DNA from: an uncultured Eggerthellaceae bacterium
GTDB taxonomy: Bacteria > Actinomycetota > Coriobacteriia > Coriobacteriales > Eggerthellaceae
Assembly (NCBI GenBank): GCA_910588205.1
Contig: CAJUQK010000027.1
Span: 1-26,560, forward strand
Reading direction: 5' to 3'
DNA length: 26,560 bases
Below are positions 13,359-20,044 of the stretch, piece by piece (position 1 is the first letter of the stretch; each line of letters begins with the position of its first letter). A program made the position numbers and the translations under genes. The notes beneath the pieces are model-generated. The model ran no database searches, was not told the DNA's origin, and saw only the letters and a program-made list of their open reading frames with translations.

Positions 13359-14261
13359 TCACACCTCTTCCAGATACAGGTCTCGAAGAGTCTGCTTCTC
13401 ATCCTCCCCAAAGTCAAGTTCCCGCTCCATATACGCATCTATAGAGCCGAAGACCCCATCCATGGCCTTCAAAGCCGCATCGTAGAAGACCTGGTGCGCA
13501 TAGGCATACGCCTCTATGCCTCGGGCCAGGCTCCGCGCGATATGCAACCGGCGCAGGATCTTCTCCAAGACCACGATGCCGCCCCCTACGAACAGGTTGG
13601 TGGCCAGGTAATCAGACAAGATGACCTCACGGCGCACTCCCAAAGCATGTTCCACCAGGATGGCTGCAATACCCGTGCGGTCCTTGCCTTGGGTGCAATG
13701 CCAAAGCGTAGCCCCCGTCTTCACCTCTAGGAGGTCATGGAGGAAGCGGCGGTAGGCAACGATGCCCATCTCCCCCAACAGCGCTTTCGGGTACAGGTCC
13801 ATGAGCGTGTCGAAGGGATGGCTGGTGAATTCCCGGAGCAGCTTCTTGTCTTTGGCTATGCTCATGCGCCCGATGGTCACGATGGCGCCATCCGGCAAGG
13901 AGGGAGTGTTCACGTACTCCACTCCGGTCAGCAGCGGCATGGGATCAGGCGTGCGGTCAACCTCAGCGGGAGCACGGAAGTCTACGACGTATTCCATATC
14001 ATGCATGCGCACCAACTGCTTGATGTCCGATGCCGTTGCACCACCCAACGCACCGGAGCGCAAAAGCCGCCGCTTGCGGATGCGCCTCCCGTCAGCGGTA
14101 GGCATGCCACCCAGGTCCCGAGCGTTATCAACTCCCTTGAGAGCCATGTACCCGAAATTCGCAAAGCCAGGAACGGGGTGGGGCTTCTGGGTCGCAACGG
14201 CCTTCGGCTTCGCAGGTTTCCTTGGTTTTGTCTGCCGCTTCCGTATGGTGGGCGTGTTCAT
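13359..14261 (-). CDS. Protein tyrosine/serine phosphatase (Y_phosphatase3 family)
   Basis: A 300-residue cytosolic phosphatase. The P-loop HCTQGKDRTG (residues 188-197, nucleophile Cys189, Arg195) fits the HCx5R(T/S) signature. The family's N-terminal NARDLGG and RSGALGGAT segments are present, as is the VVDFRAPAEV strand. A basic Lys/Pro/Arg-rich N-terminus precedes the domain. The ATG at 14261 is preferred because GGAAGG lies 5 bases upstream. An in-frame ATG at 14342 would add a 27-residue hydrophobic-looking extension without a ribosome site, and would run into the divergent metal-operon promoter. It is the first gene of the operon with the Ltp protein and GH3. The substrate is unknown; relatives dephosphorylate tyrosine or phosphoinositides. 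Confidence 0.9.
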   Translation of the reverse strand: MNTPTIRKRQTKPRKPAKPKAVATQKPHPVPGFANFGYMALKGVDNARDLGGMPTADGRRIRKRRLLRSGALGGATASDIKQLVRMHDMEYVVDFRAPAEVDRTPDPMPLLTGVEYVNTPSLPDGAIVTIGRMSIAKDKKLLREFTSHPFDTLMDLYPKALLGEMGIVAYRRFLHDLLEVKTGATLWHCTQGKDRTGIAAILVEHALGVRREVILSDYLATNLFVGGGIVVLEKILRRLHIARSLARGIEAYAYAHQVFYDAALKAMDGVFGSIDAYMERELDFGEDEKQTLRDLYLEEV

Positions 14262-14341
14262 GGATGCCTTCCGTCCTTTGTTTCCGTGATGATAGAGCAG
14301 CGAACAAACGAGAACGAACACCGTGAACGTTTTGTTGACCA

Positions 14342-14388
14342 TTGCATCGCCAGCCGGTTCTGTGTATACTTATGAACAGTTGTTCATA
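14342..14388 (+). promoter_or_regulatory. Promoter and ArsR/SmtB-type operator of the metal-resistance operon
   Basis: TTGCAT (14342-14347) and TATACT (14365-14370) with a 17-bp spacer form a good promoter. Directly after the -10 lies the perfect dyad TATGAACA-GT-TGTTCATA (14371-14388), which matches the operator style of SmtB/CadC/CzrA repressors. Apo-repressor bound there would cover the start point. AAAGGAAG at 14401-14408 serves the ATG at 14413. Confidence 0.85.
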
Positions 14389-14412
14389 TGATTTACTATC
14401 AAAGGAAGTGCC

Positions 14413-14781
14413 ATGAGCCAAGATCAACCCATCATCGAAGAGGCCCAGAGCATCCTCAGCTCAACAGCCATGGGTACCTACACTTTCGGGAACGAGATGC
14501 CCGAAGACGAACTGCTCTACGAACTGGCGGATCTCTTCAAGGTATTCGCCGACACCACCCGCATCAAGATCCTCTACGCCCTGATGGATCGGGAGCGCAG
14601 CGTGAATGATATCGCCTGCATCGTCAATGCGACCCAAAGCGCGGTGTCTCACCAGCTACGCATCTTGAAGCAAGCCCATCTGGTCAAGTTCCGCCGGGAC
14701 GGCAAGAGCGTCATCTATGCCTTGGCCGATGCCCATGTCTATACGATGCTGGCCCAAGGCCTGAGCCATATCTGCGAATAG
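14413..14781 (+). CDS. ArsR/SmtB-family metal-sensing repressor
   Basis: A 122-residue winged-helix repressor. The recognition region is VNDIACIVNATQSAVSHQLRILKQAHLV (about 64-91), followed by the beta-wing FRRDGKSVIYALAD. The C-terminal alpha5 metal site is complete: Asp106, His108, His119 and Glu122 match the D-x-H-x10-H-x2-E zinc/cobalt site of SmtB-type sensors. The N-terminal extension has no Cys, so the CadC-type alpha3N Cd/Pb site is absent. Metal binding at alpha5 should release the operator at 14371-14388. It is followed 18 bases later by the P-type ATPase gene, so it autoregulates and controls efflux. Zn is the likeliest inducer, with Cd or Co possible. Confidence 0.93.
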   Translation: MSQDQPIIEEAQSILSSTAMGTYTFGNEMPEDELLYELADLFKVFADTTRIKILYALMDRERSVNDIACIVNATQSAVSHQLRILKQAHLVKFRRDGKSVIYALADAHVYTMLAQGLSHICE

Positions 14782-14799
14782 GAGCGAAGAGGAACTACC

Positions 14800-16845
14800 A
14801 TGTGTGAAGTCTGCGAATCCCTCAAAGCGTCTCAAACACCCCCCATCCAGGCCGCTGGCGAAGATCATGCCCATCACCCTGCTGACCATGCCGACGGTTG
14901 CGGAAGCGGTTGTGGTGGTGGCTGCGGTCACGATCACGGTAACGAAGATGCCGCCAAGCTGAAGCACTGGCGCAATCGTGTCCTGTTCGCCCTGTTGCTC
15001 TTCGCAGCCATCATCGTTTGCGAGGCAACGGGGCTCATCGAGCAGCTGGCTGGTCCGTCCAATGCCCTCTACGTTGAGTTCGCCCTCTTTCTGATCCCCT
15101 ATCTGATCGCTGGCTATGACGTGCTCGGACGAGCCTGGAAGAACCTCCTCAAGGGCCACGGCCTAGATGAGAACTTCCTCATGGCCATTGCTACCCTTGG
15201 CGCCTTCGCCTTGGTCTTCTTCCCGGATTCGGAGCCCCATATGGCCGAAGGGGCTGCGGTGATGCTCTTCTACCAGGTAGGAGAGCTGTTCCAGAGCTAC
15301 GCCGTGGGCAAGTCCCGCAGATCCATCGCCGCCATGATGGATATCGTGCCCGAATTCGCGAATGTCCAGCGGGAAGGCCAGCTGGTCCAGGTAGACCCGA
15401 CCACCCTCGAGGTGGGAGCTGAGATCGTCATCAAGCCGGGCGAGCGCATCCCCCTTGACGGCATCGTGCTCTCAGGTGAATCCCAGGTGGACACCTCGGC
15501 GCTCACCGGCGAGAGCGTACCCCGCCAAGCCCGAGTGGGCGAAGAGGTCATATCCGGTTGCGTGAACCTGACGGGTACTCTGGCCGTCCGTGTCACGAAG
15601 CCCTATGCGAACTCCACCGTGAACCGTATCCTGGAGCTGGTGGAGAACGCCGCTGATAAGAAGGCACAGACGGAGAACTTCATCACCCGGTTCGCCCGCT
15701 ACTACACTCCCGTCGTCGTAGGGCTGGCGGTCATGATAGCTCTCGTGCCGCCACTGATCGTCGGGGGAGCCTGGTCGGACTGGATCCTGCGCGGCCTCAC
15801 GTTCCTTGTGGTGTCATGCCCCTGCGCCCTGGTCATCAGCGTGCCGCTCTCGTTCTTCGGTGGCATCGGCGGTGCCTCCCGGCTGGGCATCCTCATCAAG
15901 GGGTCCAACTATCTGGAAGCCCTGTCTCAGGTAGATACCGTGGTGTTCGACAAGACAGGCACCCTCACCTCCGGCACCTTCGAGGTGACGCATCTCCTGC
16001 CCGCCTCCGGCATCAGCCAAGACCAGCTGCTGGAATGGGCAGCGGCGGCGGAATCCCTCTCCAATCATCCCATCGCCACCTCCATCACCCGTGCCTTCAC
16101 GAAGCCCGTCGCTCTCGAGCGCATCAGCCAGGGGCAAGACCTCTCTGGCCGTGGCGTGCAGGTACAGCTGGATGATGATGTCATACTGGCTGGCAACGGG
16201 CGTCTGATGGATGAGAACGGCATCAGCTATGCCCCTACCGATCTCATCGGCACCCAGGTCCATGTAGCCGTGAACGGCCGATTCGTGGGCACGATCGTCA
16301 TAGGAGATGTCATCAAGCCCGATGCCGCGGAAGCCATCAGCGCCCTGGACCGCGTTGGGGTCAAGCGTACCGTCATGCTCACGGGCGACCAAGCTGCCGC
16401 AGCAAAAGCAGTAGCTGCCAACCTCGGGGTCAGCGAAGTGTGCTCAGAGCTGCTCCCCCAAGACAAGGTGGCAGAAGTCGAACGCCTGCTGGAGGAGGAC
16501 GCAAACGGCAAGGTTGCCTTCGTGGGCGACGGCATCAATGATGCACCGGTGCTCATGCGTGCGGACGTGGGCATCGCCATGGGAGCCATGGGCAGCGATG
16601 CTGCTATCGAAGCAGCCGACATCGTCCTCATGGATGACCGGCCCACCCAGGTGGCACGGGCTGTGCGCGTATCCAAGAAGACCATGCGCATCGTTTGGCA
16701 GAATATCGTGTTCGCCCTCGGCGTGAAGTTCGCCGTGCTCATCTTTGCCGCTCTCGGCATCGCGAATATGTGGATGGCCGTCTTCGCTGACGTGGGTGTC
16801 GCCGTCATCGCCATACTGAACGCCATGCGTGCCATGCGACCCTGA
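14800..16845 (+). CDS. P1B-2-type Zn/Cd/Pb-exporting ATPase
   Basis: A 681-residue heavy-metal efflux pump in the cytoplasmic membrane. Motifs: TGES at 236-239, CPC at 340-342 in the transport helix, phosphorylated Asp384 in DKTGT, HP at 423-424, and GDGINDAP at 577-583. Lys643 and Asp664 in the last two helices are the P1B-2 selectivity residues for Zn, Cd and Pb. There is no ferredoxin-like HMA domain (no GMxCxxC). The N-terminus instead has CxxC at residues 2-5 and a His/Cys/Gly-rich tract (about 22-47) that may bind metal. It follows the ArsR-type gene by 18 bases with GGAGCGAAGAGG upstream and is coregulated. Names used for such pumps are CadA and ZntA; the sequence cannot separate them. 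Confidence 0.95.
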   Translation: MCEVCESLKASQTPPIQAAGEDHAHHPADHADGCGSGCGGGCGHDHGNEDAAKLKHWRNRVLFALLLFAAIIVCEATGLIEQLAGPSNALYVEFALFLIPYLIAGYDVLGRAWKNLLKGHGLDENFLMAIATLGAFALVFFPDSEPHMAEGAAVMLFYQVGELFQSYAVGKSRRSIAAMMDIVPEFANVQREGQLVQVDPTTLEVGAEIVIKPGERIPLDGIVLSGESQVDTSALTGESVPRQARVGEEVISGCVNLTGTLAVRVTKPYANSTVNRILELVENAADKKAQTENFITRFARYYTPVVVGLAVMIALVPPLIVGGAWSDWILRGLTFLVVSCPCALVISVPLSFFGGIGGASRLGILIKGSNYLEALSQVDTVVFDKTGTLTSGTFEVTHLLPASGISQDQLLEWAAAAESLSNHPIATSITRAFTKPVALERISQGQDLSGRGVQVQLDDDVILAGNGRLMDENGISYAPTDLIGTQVHVAVNGRFVGTIVIGDVIKPDAAEAISALDRVGVKRTVMLTGDQAAAAKAVAANLGVSEVCSELLPQDKVAEVERLLEEDANGKVAFVGDGINDAPVLMRADVGIAMGAMGSDAAIEAADIVLMDDRPTQVARAVRVSKKTMRIVWQNIVFALGVKFAVLIFAALGIANMWMAVFADVGVAVIAILNAMRAMRP

Positions 16846-16862
16846 AAGAGCCAGGTTGGCGC

Positions 16863-16890
16863 TTGCTTACTTATGCGCAACTGTTAGTAA
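16863..16890 (+). promoter_or_regulatory. Weak promoter candidate for the baeRF gene with degenerate ArsR-like site
   Basis: TTGCTT (16863-16868) and TAGTAA (16885-16890), spacer 16 bp. The stretch 16872-16889 matches 12 of 18 positions of the operator at 14371-14388, although its own two halves are not symmetrical. It lies 17 bases after the ATPase stop. Confidence 0.35.
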
Positions 16891-16910
16891 ACATCTCCTG
16901 AGGAGGCCTC

Positions 16911-16951
16911 GTTGCCCATGGGTGCGCGGCTATGCTTGGCCCATGGGCAAC
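16911..16951 (+). promoter_or_regulatory. 12-bp perfect hairpin in the baeRF leader
   Basis: GTTGCCCATGGG (16911-16922) pairs exactly with CCCATGGGCAAC (16940-16951) across a 17-base loop. There is no T-run after it, so it is a poor intrinsic terminator for the metal operon. It buries the start codon of a small upstream ORF, which points to leader regulation. Confidence 0.6.
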
Positions 16952-16980
16952 GCACTGAAGCGGTGCCGCGCAATTCGTAA
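16918..16980 (+). CDS. Possible 20-codon leader peptide upstream of the baeRF gene
   Basis: ATG at 16918 opens 20 codons ending with TAA at 16978-16980, and the stop merges into the AAGGAGG site of the next gene. GAGGAGG at 16900-16906 lies 11 bases before the ATG, slightly far. The ATG sits in the first arm of the 12-bp hairpin. Translation of this ORF would open the hairpin and bring a terminating ribosome onto the baeRF ribosome site. It may equally be chance; no relatives were checked. Confidence 0.3.
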   Translation: MGARLCLAHGQRTEAVPRNS

Positions 16981-16991
16981 GGAGGCCCTCA

Positions 16992-18212
16992 ATGAGGAAA
17001 GAACGCATCCGCGAACTAGCGGATCATATCCATCTCAGCACCTTCCAACCTAAGGCATTCGCGAACGAAGCACCTGCTGGCGGCCCGCTCGTATCCATCT
17101 ACGTGCCCATCAAGCGCACAGAGCGCGAGGACAGGCGCGATGAATGGGATCGCATCGAATTCAAGGATCTCTGCGAAGAGGCCTTCCGGCGGCTTGAGGA
17201 GCACTACCCAGAGCAAGGCTATGCGGGCATCAAGGAGAAGCTAGGGTACATTCTTGACCACGAGGACCTCCCCCTGTGGGTAGATGCTTCTCAAGGCCTG
17301 GCTTTCCTCGTCACCAATGAGGATGCCTATGTCATCAACATGAACACCGCCCCTGAAGCCAGCGTCACCGTAGGACCGCAGTTCTACTTGAAGCCGCTCT
17401 TCCGCGATGCCATGTTCGAGATGAGCTATAAGCTCCTCCTTCTGAACACCGATTTCTTCGCATTGTTGGACGGCGACTACAACGGCGTCCACTACATGCC
17501 GCTTCCGGATACCGTGAAGGATTACTTTGCCGAAACGTTCCCTGAGTTCGACGGTGAGACCACAGCGCTGGATTATTACAGCCTGACCGATCACGAATCT
17601 CCCTATCATGACCATAAGTCCCGCAAAGAGGTCACGAAGGAAGAAGCGTTGAAGTTCTTCCGCTACGTGGACAAAGCCATGAGCGACACGCTCGTTCGCG
17701 GCTGTAACGACCCGGTCATCCTGGTCACACTCCCCGAACATGAGCATATGTTCCGGGAGCTCTGCACCTTCGAGACGCTGTTGCCTGGGGGCATCAAGAA
17801 GGACCCGCGCACCCTCTCAGGACAAACGTTGCGAGATGACGCCGTCGCCATCATCATAGAGAAGCGCGCGAAGGGGCTTGAAGAAGCGAACGAGGATTAC
17901 GCCTTCAAGGCTTCCAAGGGCAAGGCTACCGATGACATCCCCCAGATCGGGCTTGCTCTGGTCGAACGCAAGGTTGACCTGCTCTTCCTGGAAGAGGGCA
18001 AAGGCATCCCGGGCACCTTTGACAATGAAACCGGCACCGTCATCTTCGATGGCTCCCCGAACCCCGTAGATGACAAGGAGCTCGATCCTGCCAGCCCTGA
18101 TATCGCAGCTGCCTTCGCAGAGGCAGCCGTGCTGCAGGATGCCAAGGTGCTCATCCTACCCGCTGATCAGATGCCCACGAAAAGCGGGATGGCGGCCACC
18201 TATCGGTTCTAA
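16992..18212 (+). CDS. baeRF-family protein (bacterial relative of archaeo-eukaryotic release factor eRF1)
   Basis: A 406-residue cytosolic protein. The N-terminal VSIYVPIKRTEREDRRDEWDRI segment, the middle GLAFLVTNEDAYV and LLNTDFFALLDGD strands, and the C-terminal LILPADQMPTKSGMAATYRF ending are the layout of baeRF proteins, which share the eRF1/Dom34 domain 2-3 and L7Ae-like folds. These proteins are suspected to act in ribosome rescue, stress or RNA handling, but are largely uncharacterised. A strong AAGGAGG lies 6 bases before the ATG. It follows the metal operon with a 146-base leader containing a hairpin and a small ORF. It ends at a clear terminator. The family call rests on the typical start and end motifs; the function is unproven. 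Confidence 0.75.
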   Translation: MRKERIRELADHIHLSTFQPKAFANEAPAGGPLVSIYVPIKRTEREDRRDEWDRIEFKDLCEEAFRRLEEHYPEQGYAGIKEKLGYILDHEDLPLWVDASQGLAFLVTNEDAYVINMNTAPEASVTVGPQFYLKPLFRDAMFEMSYKLLLLNTDFFALLDGDYNGVHYMPLPDTVKDYFAETFPEFDGETTALDYYSLTDHESPYHDHKSRKEVTKEEALKFFRYVDKAMSDTLVRGCNDPVILVTLPEHEHMFRELCTFETLLPGGIKKDPRTLSGQTLRDDAVAIIIEKRAKGLEEANEDYAFKASKGKATDDIPQIGLALVERKVDLLFLEEGKGIPGTFDNETGTVIFDGSPNPVDDKELDPASPDIAAAFAEAAVLQDAKVLILPADQMPTKSGMAATYRF

Positions 18213-18235
18213 AGCTTCCTCCTCAAAGCACCCTC

Positions 18236-18264
18236 AAGGGCGGTCTTCGGGCCGCCCTTTTCTC
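18236..18264 (+). terminator. Intrinsic terminator after the baeRF gene
   Basis: AAGGGCGG (18236-18243) pairs with CCGCCCTT (18252-18259) around a TCTTCGGG loop, followed by TTTTCTCT. A classical strong terminator. Confidence 0.9.
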
Positions 18265-18298
18265 TGCCCTCCCAGCCCGGATGCGTTAGGATATCTCC

Positions 18299-18754
18299 AT
18301 GGAGAACATTCGTCGAACGCTTGCAGAGAACATGCGCGCTTATCGCAAGGATGCTGGCTTGACCCAGGGACAGCTGGCTGATGCCTGCGGACTGCATCGA
18401 ACCTATATCGGCGGCATCGAACAAGAGCGCATCAATGTGAGTCTGAACAACATCACGAAGATTGCACGTGCTTTAGGTGTCTCTCCCGCAGATCTCCTGG
18501 CTGAACAGAATGACAAAAGTGGCATCCTTCGGGATGCCTTGGCTGGAAAAGATCCCTTGGAAGACTATGCTCTCTGCGGATTCAGTGGGGACGAGGTGGA
18601 GGTACAACCGCTCTCCATGGAAGACCCTGAGCTCGGAATCCAGATCCTCGTATCTCTTATCCAAGAGGGTGTGACGGACGAAGCAGAACTGGCACGACGG
18701 TATAAGGAAACCGAGCGCACGCTGCTTCGGTATCTTAGAGCGAACAAGCCCTAA
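18299..18754 (+). CDS. XRE-family helix-turn-helix transcriptional regulator
   Basis: A 151-residue protein with an N-terminal HTH (about residues 6-62): LTQGQLADACGLHRTYIGGIEQERINVSLNNITKIARALGVSPADLL. This resembles the HTH of short XRE regulators, including controller proteins of restriction systems, but it lies in the backbone and far from the restriction operon, so that role is not implied. The C-terminal ~85 residues (IQILVSLIQEGVTDEAELARRY, LLRYL) are helical and unassigned. The ATG has only TAGGA 7 bases upstream and lies 35 bases after a terminator, so the transcript leader must be very short or the promoter overlaps the terminator; TTAGGATAT just before the start could serve as a -10. 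Target genes are unknown. Confidence 0.88.
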   Translation: MENIRRTLAENMRAYRKDAGLTQGQLADACGLHRTYIGGIEQERINVSLNNITKIARALGVSPADLLAEQNDKSGILRDALAGKDPLEDYALCGFSGDEVEVQPLSMEDPELGIQILVSLIQEGVTDEAELARRYKETERTLLRYLRANKP

Positions 18755-18759
18755 GAGAA

Positions 18760-18782
18760 GAGCCCGGACGATGTCCGGGCTC
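18760..18782. terminator. Bidirectional terminator between the XRE gene and rplL
   Basis: GAGCCCGGAC (18760-18769) pairs with GTCCGGGCTC (18773-18782) around GAT. Read on the minus strand it is followed by TTCTCTTA, fitting the end of the rplJ-rplL transcript. It also lies 5 bases after the XRE stop. Confidence 0.85.
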
Positions 18783-18812
18783 TATCGATCAAGAACTCAG
18801 TGAGAAGCCGTG

Positions 18813-19196
18813 TTATTTCACGGTCACCGCAGCGCCAGCCTCTTCCAGCTTAGCCTTGATCTCATCAGCCTTGTCTTGCGGAACGCCCTCGGCGATGGGA
18901 GCAGGAGCACCCTCAACAGCCTCCTTGGCCTCCTTCAGGCCCAGGCCGGTGATCTCACGAACGACCTTGATGACAGCGATCTTGTTGTCACCGAAGCCCT
19001 CGAGGATGACGTCGAAGTCGGTCTTGCCAGCATCAGCAGCACCAGCGTCGCCACCAGCAGCCGGAGCAGCGGCCACAGCCACAGGAGCAGCAGCGCTCAC
19101 GCCGAAGGTCTCCTCGATGTCCTTCACCAGCTCAGAAGCCTCCAGCAGGGACATCTCCTTAAGTGCCTCAAGAATCTCTTCACGAGTTACAGCCAT
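18813..19196 (-). CDS. rplL: 50S ribosomal protein bL12 (L7/L12)
   Basis: A 127-residue stalk protein that recruits translation factors to the ribosome. It has the N-terminal dimerisation helices (TREEILEALKEMSLLEASELVKDIEETFGV), an Ala/Gly-rich hinge (about 35-57), and the C-terminal factor-binding domain with EKTDFDVIL-like and KIAVIKVVREITGLGLKEAKE segments. The start at 19196 is preferred because AAAGGAAG lies 6 bases upstream and the protein then begins as in other L7/L12 proteins; an in-frame start at 19238 would add 14 unsupported residues. It follows rplJ in the usual order, and several copies bind the L10 C-terminal helix. Confidence 0.98.
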   Translation of the reverse strand: MAVTREEILEALKEMSLLEASELVKDIEETFGVSAAAPVAVAAAPAAGGDAGAADAGKTDFDVILEGFGDNKIAVIKVVREITGLGLKEAKEAVEGAPAPIAEGVPQDKADEIKAKLEEAGAAVTVK

Positions 19197-19215
19197 TGTT
19201 CTTCCTTTCGGTTGA

Positions 19216-19267
19216 CCAGGCGTCATCGCCTGGCACATCTTGTTCTGTCATGCGGCCATCAGGCCGC
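19216..19267 (-). other. Two hairpins in the rplJ-rplL intercistronic region
   Basis: CCAGGC-N6-GCCTGG at 19216-19233 and GCGGCC-ATCA-GGCCGC at 19252-19267, both on the transcript between the two genes. Neither has a T-run. They are likely RNA processing or mRNA-stability elements that help the higher expression of rplL. Confidence 0.6.
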
Positions 19268-19278
19268 TAAGGTCGCCT

Positions 19279-19800
19279 TTAGGCGGCTTCCTTCTGCTCG
19301 GCCACCTGGCTGATAGCCTGAGCGATCCCACTGGGCACGCCGTTGATGGACGTTGCAAGCCCACGGGCCACACCGTTGATAGCGCCAGCGATCTGCGCCA
19401 TGAGCACCTCGCGAGACGGAAGGGACGCGATGGCCTCCACCTCTGCCGCGCTGATGGCTTCGCCATCCATGAGGCCGCCCTTGATGGTGAGGTTCTCGTT
19501 CTGCTTCGCGAATTCCTTCACGGCCTTGGCTGACGCTGCCACATCTTCGCCTGCGAAGACGAAAGCTGACGGCCCTGCCAGCAGGTCATCAAGGGTAGGA
19601 AGCTCTTCCTGAGAGAGTGCCAGATGCATGATGGTGTTCTTGTACACCTTCATCTGCCCATCCGCTTCACGGATGTTGCGGCGAAGCTGCTGGATCTCCT
19701 TCACGGTGAGACCGCGATAGTCAACCACCCAGACCGCGCCGCTTGCCTCCAAGTCTGCTTTAATGTTCGCGAGCATCTCTTGGTTCTGTGTGTTCGGCAT
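19279..19800 (-). CDS. rplJ: 50S ribosomal protein uL10
   Basis: A 173-residue protein forming the base of the L7/L12 stalk on 23S rRNA. The N-terminal RNA-binding region holds VVDYRGLTVKEIQQLRRNIREA and the conserved MKVYKNTIMHLAL segment, and the C-terminal helix (MAQIAGAINGVARGLATSINGVPSGIAQAISQVAEQK) is the L7/L12 binding spine. AAGGAGGTG lies 9 bases before the ATG. It is the first gene of the rplJ-rplL unit and is preceded by an L10-type autoregulatory leader. L10-(L12)n complex is expected to bind the leader and repress its own expression. Confidence 0.98.
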   Translation of the reverse strand: MPNTQNQEMLANIKADLEASGAVWVVDYRGLTVKEIQQLRRNIREADGQMKVYKNTIMHLALSQEELPTLDDLLAGPSAFVFAGEDVAASAKAVKEFAKQNENLTIKGGLMDGEAISAAEVEAIASLPSREVLMAQIAGAINGVARGLATSINGVPSGIAQAISQVAEQKEAA

Positions 19801-19839
19801 ATGCTATTACACCTCCTTCTCTGGTAAGAGCGTTCTGCC

Positions 19840-20005
19840 GAACTTGACCGGGCCGAACATGAGAACGGCCCCCGCACATCAGGGCGGAGGCCGACAAAGG
19901 TCATGTCGTACAACCACCTCGGCTGGCCGCTTCCGCGATTAAACCCTTTCAGGTACCGGCTGTCTTAAGCAGCAGAACTGTCTTTCATTGGTGCCACTCC
20001 GAAGA
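19840..20005 (-). ncRNA. L10 leader-type autoregulatory mRNA structure
   Basis: The 240-base 5' leader of rplJ contains, on the minus strand, a segment (about 19914-19965) with GCCGGTACCTGAAAGGG and GCCAGCCGAGGTGG, similar to the L10-binding leader of Gram-positives. Downstream are two hairpins that compete for the same bases: GGCC...GGCC at 19867-19892 and GGGCCG-N10-CGGCCC at 19850-19871. The pair could act as an attenuation switch. Boundaries are approximate. Confidence 0.6.
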
Positions 20006-20016
20006 GCAGCCTGTAT

Positions 20017-20044
20017 ATGATAGCGGACCCGCTACCTCTGTCAA
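20017..20044 (-). promoter_or_regulatory. rplJ-rplL promoter TTGACA-N16-TATCAT
   Basis: On the minus strand TTGACA (20044-20039) and TATCAT (20022-20017) with a 16-bp spacer form the best promoter in the window. The -35 box overlaps the stop codon of the upstream membrane-protein gene. Transcription would start near 20010, giving a leader of about 210 bases. Confidence 0.85.

Noticed and set aside
18299..18754. XRE protein as controller of the restriction operon
   Set aside because: Its HTH resembles controller proteins, but it is about 10 kb away in the backbone, with no matching operator seen near 3129-3293.
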